A stretch of DNA of 14,981 bases, from contig JAABOA010000057.1 in NCBI GenBank assembly GCA_015680635.1, positions 14,879 through 29,859 on the forward strand. The letters are read 5' to 3'. A program made the translations under genes and the position numbers. This stretch comes from Lunasporangiospora selenospora (lineage: Eukaryota; Mortierellomycota; Mortierellomycetes; Mortierellales; Mortierellaceae). Within the stretch, counting starts at the first letter, position 1. Each line of letters begins with the position of its first letter. The notes beneath the pieces were generated by a model. That model had not been told where the DNA came from, did no database searches, and saw only the letters and a list, made by a program, of their open reading frames with translations. Below, in pieces: positions 9,667-14,981 of the stretch.

Positions 9667-10049
9667 CCATTTCGTGCCTCCTCTGGCTCCCTCAAATCCA
9701 CTCGCATTTTTCTTGCCATATCCTTCCTTCAGTAACCTTTCCATTACGACTTTCTCTGTCTCTCTCCTTGATCATATCCGATTGCAGCGTTCACGAATCA
9801 ACAAACACCGGTTTGGCCTTGCAGGACACCAACAACCAAACACGGACAAACACGGACAAATAATTTTTGTTCAATCCCCCCGCTCGAGGCATCATTCTAA
9901 AAGATAAAATAGGATCGTGGATCGGTCAAGCTAGTGCTTCCACTGCCATATCTTTTCAAACAATTGAGATAAAGAGGGCTCTGTCTTGGCTCCCCTTTTG
10001 TCTCCTCTTTCCCTCTCCTTCCTTCACTCCCACCACCTCACTGGAGAAC

Positions 10050-10080
10050 TAATGAACACTTTCTCCACCCTCACTTGCAG
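10050..10080 (+). other. Likely 3' splice site of a leader intron
   Basis: ACTAATGAAC resembles a branch point and is followed by the CT-rich tract and acceptor CACTTGCAG ending at 10080. The only ATG between the TATA box and the coding start (10052) would be removed by this intron. The donor is unclear; GTAACC near 9731 is one candidate. Confidence 0.4.
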
Positions 10081-10282
10081 TCAGTCAAACATTTCTTCCT
10101 GTTCGACTCTCTTTCATCATCTCAATTTCCACTCTCCTCCCAAACTACACTCAATCTCAGTACCACGACAAGCGACAGAGAGAGAGGCCCTCAAAGGAAA
10201 AGAATAGAGATTTTATTCTGCACATCACGTCAACAACACTCTTCACCCCCCATCGCCCTTGTTTCACTCCCTTGGTCTTGTC

Positions 10283-12793
10283 ATGAGCGGCTCGCCTCCG
10301 TCATCATCGGTCCTCAAGAGGGCGCTGATGCAAAGAAACAACTCATCCCCAACAGTATATATGGTCGTCCCTACACTCTCCACGAGCACAGATATGTCAC
10401 CATCTGTTGTCCCTGAGTCTGTCCGCGTTGGCCGAGCATCGATTGACAGTTATGACCGCTCTCGTTACTTCAAACCCACAGCTTCTGATACAATAACGCT
10501 GCCTAAGAGCTCCAGGCACAAAAAATCTTCATCCTCGCCCTCCTCCCTCCTTTCTCAGACCTTGGAACCAATGGATCCGTCACAATCGGCCAATGCTCCG
10601 TCCTTGATGGCTGAGGGTAGTTCCAGAAGGGGCAGCATTAGTCAATGTATTTACAACAGTATTGCCGGCTCTTCTTCCATCACTTCGTCCAGGGCTGTAT
10701 CATCCTCGACACCCCCCACGCCATTCCTCTCGATTCCATCCGTCGTACGAGAGTCTGAAGAGGCCAAACCGTTAGAGCCAGCACAAAGCGAATCTGATGA
10801 CAACAACAACCCCAGCGATGTTGACTTACCACACCGTCGCACATCTGAAGATTCGATAGCTGGTAGTACAGCAGCAGCAGCAACAACAGGATCTGTGTCG
10901 TCTATGTTCTTTGGTCGAATCAGTAGCTCCGTCTCGAACACGCCTGTGGCTACCCCTCCAGCCTCGCCCGCCCTCAGGGCTGCCTCCACGGCTATCAACA
11001 GGAATATCACTCAGACCTCAATCAACCCCAGTCCCTCGACGACACCGCCGTCATCCCCATCTCCATCGTTCTTGGCCGCGTTGCACGGCCGGTCCAGATC
11101 ATTCATCCCATCGCCAATGATGCCTTTTCGCGCAGCCAAGAAAGTAGTGACCTCAGTCACATCTGTCGGGACAGGACTCCTTCCCTCGAAGGAACAACTA
11201 GGCTCCATCCCTGTTGCCGGTCGGATCCTGAAACACCCTGTTATGGACTCGACCTTGACCTATATTGCATCCAAGACAGCATTGATATCAGAGAACAAGA
11301 CCGTAGCACCCGAGGACATCCATTACCGGAAACTGAATAGGAAATTGGTCGACCAGGCAATGACTCTAGCGAGTCTAGCACTTGAGAAGGAAGAACAGTC
11401 CAAGACTGTCGATGATGAGGCCGGAGATGACGCCTTTGAGCTGTATCTTGCATCCATCAATACATTGATGCACGCGCTACCATGTAACGTTGAACAATTA
11501 GCTCCTTTAAGGAGAGATCCTACGAGGAGTTTCAAGCAGAAAATGGTTGTGTGCCACTTCATTGGCAGACTAGATGTACTTATGCCATGAAATACCCCTT
11601 GTTTGTGTCTTTTATTGTTCCTAGTCGAGACCTGCGACCTCCTCAGACGGGAAGCATTCGAGATCCAACTCCGGAACTTTTTAGACGAGTGCCAGATCGA
11701 GTCTGAATATGAGGAGACAACAACAAAGGAGCTTCGAAAGCGTAGACGCCACCGCCACCGCCAATACAGACACCAGGCCGCGTCCTTGATTGACCATCAT
11801 CTCGCCTCCATCAGTGCTGCCAACAACACCAGTCCTGGGGTCTCCTCAACGTCACCTCCCAGTACTTCAGATCTCAGCAGATCCAAACAATCTAGTAAAA
11901 AGTCTAGGCGATCAAACCGACGGAAAAGACGAAATCAAAATCAAGGTGGCGGCGCCGATAGCGACGACGGTGCAGGTTCAGAGCAGAGTCCAACATTGAG
12001 TCAGACCATAATCTCAACGGCAGTCGAGTCTGCCATCCGACTCAAACAATCACCCATCCCAGATGTGATCAAGACATGCTACCGAGCCTCACGTCTGGTC
12101 CTGTCCAAGGTCGATGAACGGTTCCACCTTCAGGAGCGTGCTTGGCAGATCTCCAAGTCTTCTATTGAAAAGGCCATCGAACTCGATGAGCAATATTCAA
12201 TTCATGAAGTTGTCTCTGAGACATTCTTTGCAACAGTTACTGGATTGATCAAGGCCGGGATCGCCTACAAGGAGACCCCCGGTTACAGTACTCTAAGGTC
12301 ATTAAATGACGATGGACAGCAAGATGTTCAAGGAAGGATTGGCGGATATGACGGACCGCCTCAACTACAGATCACAGCCGCCACACCCCCCTCAAGTCCT
12401 AGCAAGGCACCACAGCAGTCACAACAACGATCCAGGAACCCACAAGAAATTGCTCACAGCAGGTTTCCCTCTTCGTCTTCGACGGGCTCGAGCTCCTCTC
12501 GAAGACGTTATTCCGTGATCGAGGAGGTGGATGAAGATGGACCGTTTATAGCGCGCTCGAGTGACAGGGATGAAAAGGGTGGGCGTTCATCTTCGTCCTC
12601 CTCCAGTTTCACAACATCTTCCGGGTCTGATGCGAATCGTAGTGGTGAAAGCGGTGACTCTGAAAGTGATTGTTGTGCTGAAGGTGGTCCAGGACTTGAT
12701 GCGTACAAAGACAAGGTGCGTGAAAAGATAGATCTCTTCATGACCCTTCGTGGTGCAGCATCTCTTCTCATCGGAGGTCATTTCGCAAAATAA
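10283..12793 (+). CDS. MIT-like domain protein, Ser/Pro-rich (two or more exons)
   Basis: The gene encodes about 800 residues. MIT domains are three-helix modules found in ESCRT, AAA-ATPase and kinase-linked proteins; the specific job here is unknown. Exon 1 starts at ATG 10283, the first ATG if the leader intron ending at 10080 is removed. Its first 300 residues are low complexity, rich in S, T and P, with basic kinase-type sites RRGS (115-118), RRTS (185-188) and RSRSF (270-274). From residue 344 a helical stretch (DQAMTLASLALEKEE, then AFELYLASINTLMHALP) resembles MIT helices 1 and 2; helix 3 crosses the intron into VETCDLLRRE. Exon 2 ends at TAA 12793 and carries two basic clusters (near 11740 and 11900-11935, possible nuclear signals), a helical segment at about 12000-12290, and an acidic/Ser-rich tail. 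The exon 1 end is unresolved: the frame stops at 11588, so an intron must remove that stop. Confidence 0.75.
11546..11624 (+). other. Coding intron of the MIT-type gene (donor uncertain)
   Basis: The acceptor TTTTATTGTTCCTAG ending at 11624 is strong, but it needs a phase-1 donor. GT dinucleotides at 11546, 11549 and 11576 are in phase 0 and that at 11551 is phase 2. Phase-1 options are a weak GT at 11529 or a GC donor at 11553, the latter giving KQKMVVFETCDLL, which suits a MIT third helix. A second acceptor CTCCTCAG ending at 11646 fits the phase-2 donor at 11551. Boundaries given are nominal. Confidence 0.45.
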
Positions 12794-12794
12794 A
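12789..12794 (+). terminator. AATAAA overlapping the stop codon
   Basis: AATAAA overlaps the TAA stop of the MIT-type gene. Used as a poly(A) signal it would give a 3' untranslated region of only about 15-30 bases. A second AATAAA at 12974-12979 would give a more usual length. Confidence 0.35.
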
Positions 12795-12909
12795 TTTTTA
12801 TATTATCCAGCCTTAGAAATGCATGCCATTAGAAGCTTTACTTGATGGTGAAAGCAGGGGCAATAGGCTGTTGAAAAGAACTAACCAAGGAAGACTTTCT
12901 CCAGCCGAG

Positions 12910-12924
12910 AAAAAAAAAAAAAAA
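12910..12924 (+). repeat. A15 homopolymer
   Basis: A run of fifteen A lies between the two AATAAA signals, in the probable 3' untranslated region or just beyond it. No target-site duplication or element around it suggests a retrocopy insertion. Confidence 0.8.
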
Positions 12925-12973
12925 GTTTAAAATGTCCTCTCTGGTTAGGTTGAGGAGGCGCGGGAAAACTCTC

Positions 12974-12979
12974 AATAAA
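12974..12979 (+). terminator. Candidate poly(A) signal AATAAA
   Basis: AATAAA lies about 180 bases after the stop codon of the MIT-type gene and is followed by a T-rich stretch (TTCTTTTTTTGTG), a common arrangement for fungal 3' ends. Confidence 0.45.
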
Positions 12980-13674
12980 CGATTGGTTCTTTTTTTGTGC
13001 TTGATCATTGTACGAGCTCCACTTCCTTTTTATGATTAACTAGCCTTGTTTGGAGAGCTGGAGACAAACGGGTCAGCTGTTGGCAGGGTATTGGTGACCA
13101 TGCTGATAGCCGAGAGGCTATTCTCTTTGTTTTGTAACCTGCAACAAAGGAATATCTGTTGCCGTTGCACCAGTACTGCAGTGCGGGCTACTTGTGCTTA
13201 TTCAAGTCAGTCCTGCTGTTGCCACAGTTGATCAATTCCCATTACAGCTTGGGAATAAGGTCCTCAGCACTGACCCAATGAGATTGATTCTGCTCTGTCC
13301 AAGTTGCTGATCTCCTCTTTGAAAGAATGTCTTCCAATACCTTTGCGGTTGATAACTGTACCTGGTTTTCTTATTGATGCTGTTGACGCTTCCTTGTATA
13401 TGTTGTCCCTTCAACTATGGATACTTTATCAGGCCTCAAGGTGTTAACTCCAAGCACAATCGCAGGCACATTCAATCTTTCTCTCTCTTTCTATCTCTAG
13501 TCGCGCCACCATACCGCCTTTTCAATAGCAAACACTCTCGGAAGCCAACCTCATAAGCAAATACATCAGTCAGTCACGAATATCCTTTTTACGCTCCAGG
13601 AGACTTCCTTGGGGACCAAGAGGTTCTTTTTGTAGAACCTTGTCATTTTTTAATTGTGATACAGGTTTGTGCGT
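12980..13674. other. Convergent intergenic region
   Basis: This separates the convergent MIT-type and secreted-peptide genes and holds no gene I can support. A short hairpin, AGGTTC-N8-GAACCT near 13620-13639, follows the secreted-peptide stop in its direction of transcription. It is probably incidental. Confidence 0.45.
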
Positions 13675-13923
13675 TTAGAAAAAGCAGTCGTAGTACTTGC
13701 TGAGGGTGCTGACGGTGGTGCCACGAGACTCGCAGCACTCATCGTAAGTGCGACCATAGCCGTACTTCACAGCGCAGACGTCGCTCTGGAAGTACTTGCG
13801 ACCAGCACCACGGCAGCAGTTCTTGGTAACGTTTTGCTTGTTGCACTTCTTGGTTTCGCAGCGGTCGGCAGCGGAGACCATGGAGGCAATGGCGGCAATG
13901 AGCAAAACGGACTTGATGTTCAT
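13675..13923 (-). CDS. Small secreted cysteine-rich protein, family unknown
   Basis: A single-exon frame of 82 codons starts at ATG 13923. The first 18 residues form a classic signal peptide: N-terminal Lys, a hydrophobic core LLIAAIASMV, and a small-residue cleavage site after VSA. The mature peptide of about 64 residues starts ADRC and has eight cysteines, spaced C-x4-C-x8-CC-x12-C-x12-CC-x15-C, enough for four disulfides. It is basic and aromatic, ending KYYDCFF. The C-C-CC-C-CC-C order differs from the hydrophobin order (C-CC-C-C-CC-C), and I do not recognise the family. Codons are almost all C- or G-ending (AAG, AAC, TGC, GCC), typical of an abundant product. A TATA box lies about 165 bases upstream. 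An abundant extracellular peptide, perhaps acting at the cell wall or on other organisms, is a guess only. Confidence 0.85.
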   Translation of the reverse strand: MNIKSVLLIAAIASMVSAADRCETKKCNKQNVTKNCCRGAGRKYFQSDVCAVKYGYGRTYDECCESRGTTVSTLSKYYDCFF

Positions 13924-14084
13924 GTTGTATCTAGTGAAAGGTGGAGAATGAAAGAATGTCAGTTTTAAACGAAAACCGTCGCTCCACTAAGTCTTTGCTA
14001 ATAAAGCGTTGGGCCTTAAAGAAGAGAGTGGATGAGATGGTTGGTGTGAAGGGTGAAGGATAAGTTGGGTGTTGGCGAAAGGGG

Positions 14085-14094
14085 TTTATATATG
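14085..14094 (-). promoter_or_regulatory. TATA box of the secreted peptide gene
   Basis: The minus strand reads CATATATAAA, roughly 165 bases upstream of ATG 13923. This is a strong TATA element and, with the codon bias, supports a well-expressed gene with a leader of about 130 bases. The leader contains CT-rich stretches just before the ATG. Confidence 0.65.
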
Positions 14095-14099
14095 TGCAA

Positions 14100-14981
14100 A
14101 AAAAGTCAGCCCATTGGGTGAGTCACTAGGTTCAGGGCCCTCGCTTGAAGTGTGGAAAGTAGCAACACGACAGCAAAACGGGGCGGGGTGTATGGAGCCG
14201 CGTCCCGAAGGTCGGTTGCAAAGCTGACCCAGCAGACGCTAAAGAAGCTAGCCTCCAACTGTAAACGACTTCGCAAGAGTTGGCAAACACATATTCTGAG
14301 CACACTCCGGTTTTTTTTGGAGCTAGGTAATCCTTTTGAACGCCATCATTACCGGACCGAGCGCCCACTTTCCTTGGCGTACTAAGAATCAGATTCCGAT
14401 GTCTTTATCGATTTCTCCCACGCGACCGATAGGACTGAAAAACTTTACTCGCCCTTCGGAAGCTAAACTATCCTAATTCTTGCTTGTCGACATCTAAAAC
14501 GCTAAAAGTATCGAGATAAACCACCGTTCACATAAGATTAGGCAAGCGACCATAATCTTGTTGGAAAATAAGTCAGTAAAGGATCATGGAATAACTGACT
14601 CCATTAGAATTCCATTCAAGATGTCAGGATGGTGGTCAATGTCTAGCCAGCTCTCGGCCTTTATGAAAGAACAAAAACTTTTCTTCATCAAAAGTACTGT
14701 AGACTGAAATAGTTTTGCTCAAACCTGGGTCCCATAAGTAGAGGAAAGGCTTTGTGATCCTTTTGACTGGGGAGGTAGACTATGATTTTGGTCAGGAACC
14801 TGTATTTGGACCTGGGAATATCTGAAGTCTTGCCCAGTGTGTAGCCATGCGAGTAACCTTGTTTGAGTTCGGTACAGATTTGTTTATCCCTTTGCTACGT
14901 TGAATTCGCCTTTGCCGCATTCAAATTTGCATTAAACCCTGGGAATTGGCGCAGACCCCTTTTCAAGAATGCTCTGGAAAG
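14100..14981. other. Right-edge region without assigned genes
   Basis: The part near 14100-14350 is the upstream flank of the secreted-peptide gene. Beyond that I see no open frame with recognisable domains, no tRNA and no repeats. Short frames on both strands (14106-14385) lack domains and sit where promoter sequence is expected. A gene beginning outside the window may have its flank here. Confidence 0.4.

Noticed and set aside
9251-9670. Minus-strand 139-codon ATG frame, overlapping another of 117 codons (9057-9410)
   Set aside because: Two overlapping frames of similar composition without domains, running across the TATA box and leader of the MIT-type gene. No splice structure or motif supports either.
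10651-11010. 119-codon minus-strand frame
   Set aside because: Antisense to the Ser/Thr-rich part of the MIT-type protein; low-complexity codons keep the opposite strand open.
13675-13923. Secreted peptide as a hydrophobin
   Set aside because: Eight cysteines with two CC pairs are present, but the order is C-C-CC-C-CC-C where hydrophobins have C-CC-C-C-CC-C.
13669-13968. 99-codon plus-strand frame across the secreted-peptide gene
   Set aside because: It is the antisense of a codon-biased real gene, begins with a non-ATG or weak context, and has a low-complexity Ala/Val-rich product typical of such shadows.

Overview
The window looks like nuclear DNA from a filamentous fungus, most probably Mucoromycota (a Mortierella-type fungus). 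That placement is an inference from short GT-AG introns of about 110-170 bp, TATA-box promoters, C/G-ending codons in the apparently well-expressed genes, a Git1-type major facilitator family, and a long Ser/Pro-rich MIT-type protein. Nothing suggests bacteria: there are no operons, no ribosome binding sites, and the recognisable genes need splicing.

Left third (1-6430): a minus-strand tandem array of three Git1-type (glycerophosphodiester/phosphate) transporter genes. Copy A (1-899) is intact as far as it can be seen and runs off the left edge. Copy B (4377-6311) is complete, with four exons and 506 codons. Between them, about 2320-3980, lies a third copy that has decayed into a pseudogene but still aligns exon by exon, introns included, with copy B. 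Copy B has two introns that are absent at the matching points of copy A.

Middle (about 6430-9600): some 3 kb with no gene I can support. It holds two overlapping perfect palindromes, two C11 runs and scattered short spurious ORFs.

Right part (9600-14981): a plus-strand gene (10283-12793) with a TATA box, a long pyrimidine-rich leader and probably a leader intron. It encodes a roughly 800-residue protein with a Ser/Thr/Pro-rich N terminus, a MIT-like three-helix segment, basic stretches and a second helical segment. Its coding intron, around 11545-11646, has a good acceptor but no convincing donor in the right phase. Convergent to it, on the minus strand (13675-13923), is a short single-exon gene for a secreted 8-cysteine peptide with strongly biased codons and its own TATA box. 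The last 900 bases hold nothing I can assign.

The transporter array, the MIT-type gene and the secreted peptide show no sign of functional linkage. The most notable features are the transporter array with its buried pseudogene and intron differences, the unassigned cysteine-rich peptide, and the splice puzzle in the MIT-type gene. I did not find a convincing new multi-gene system.
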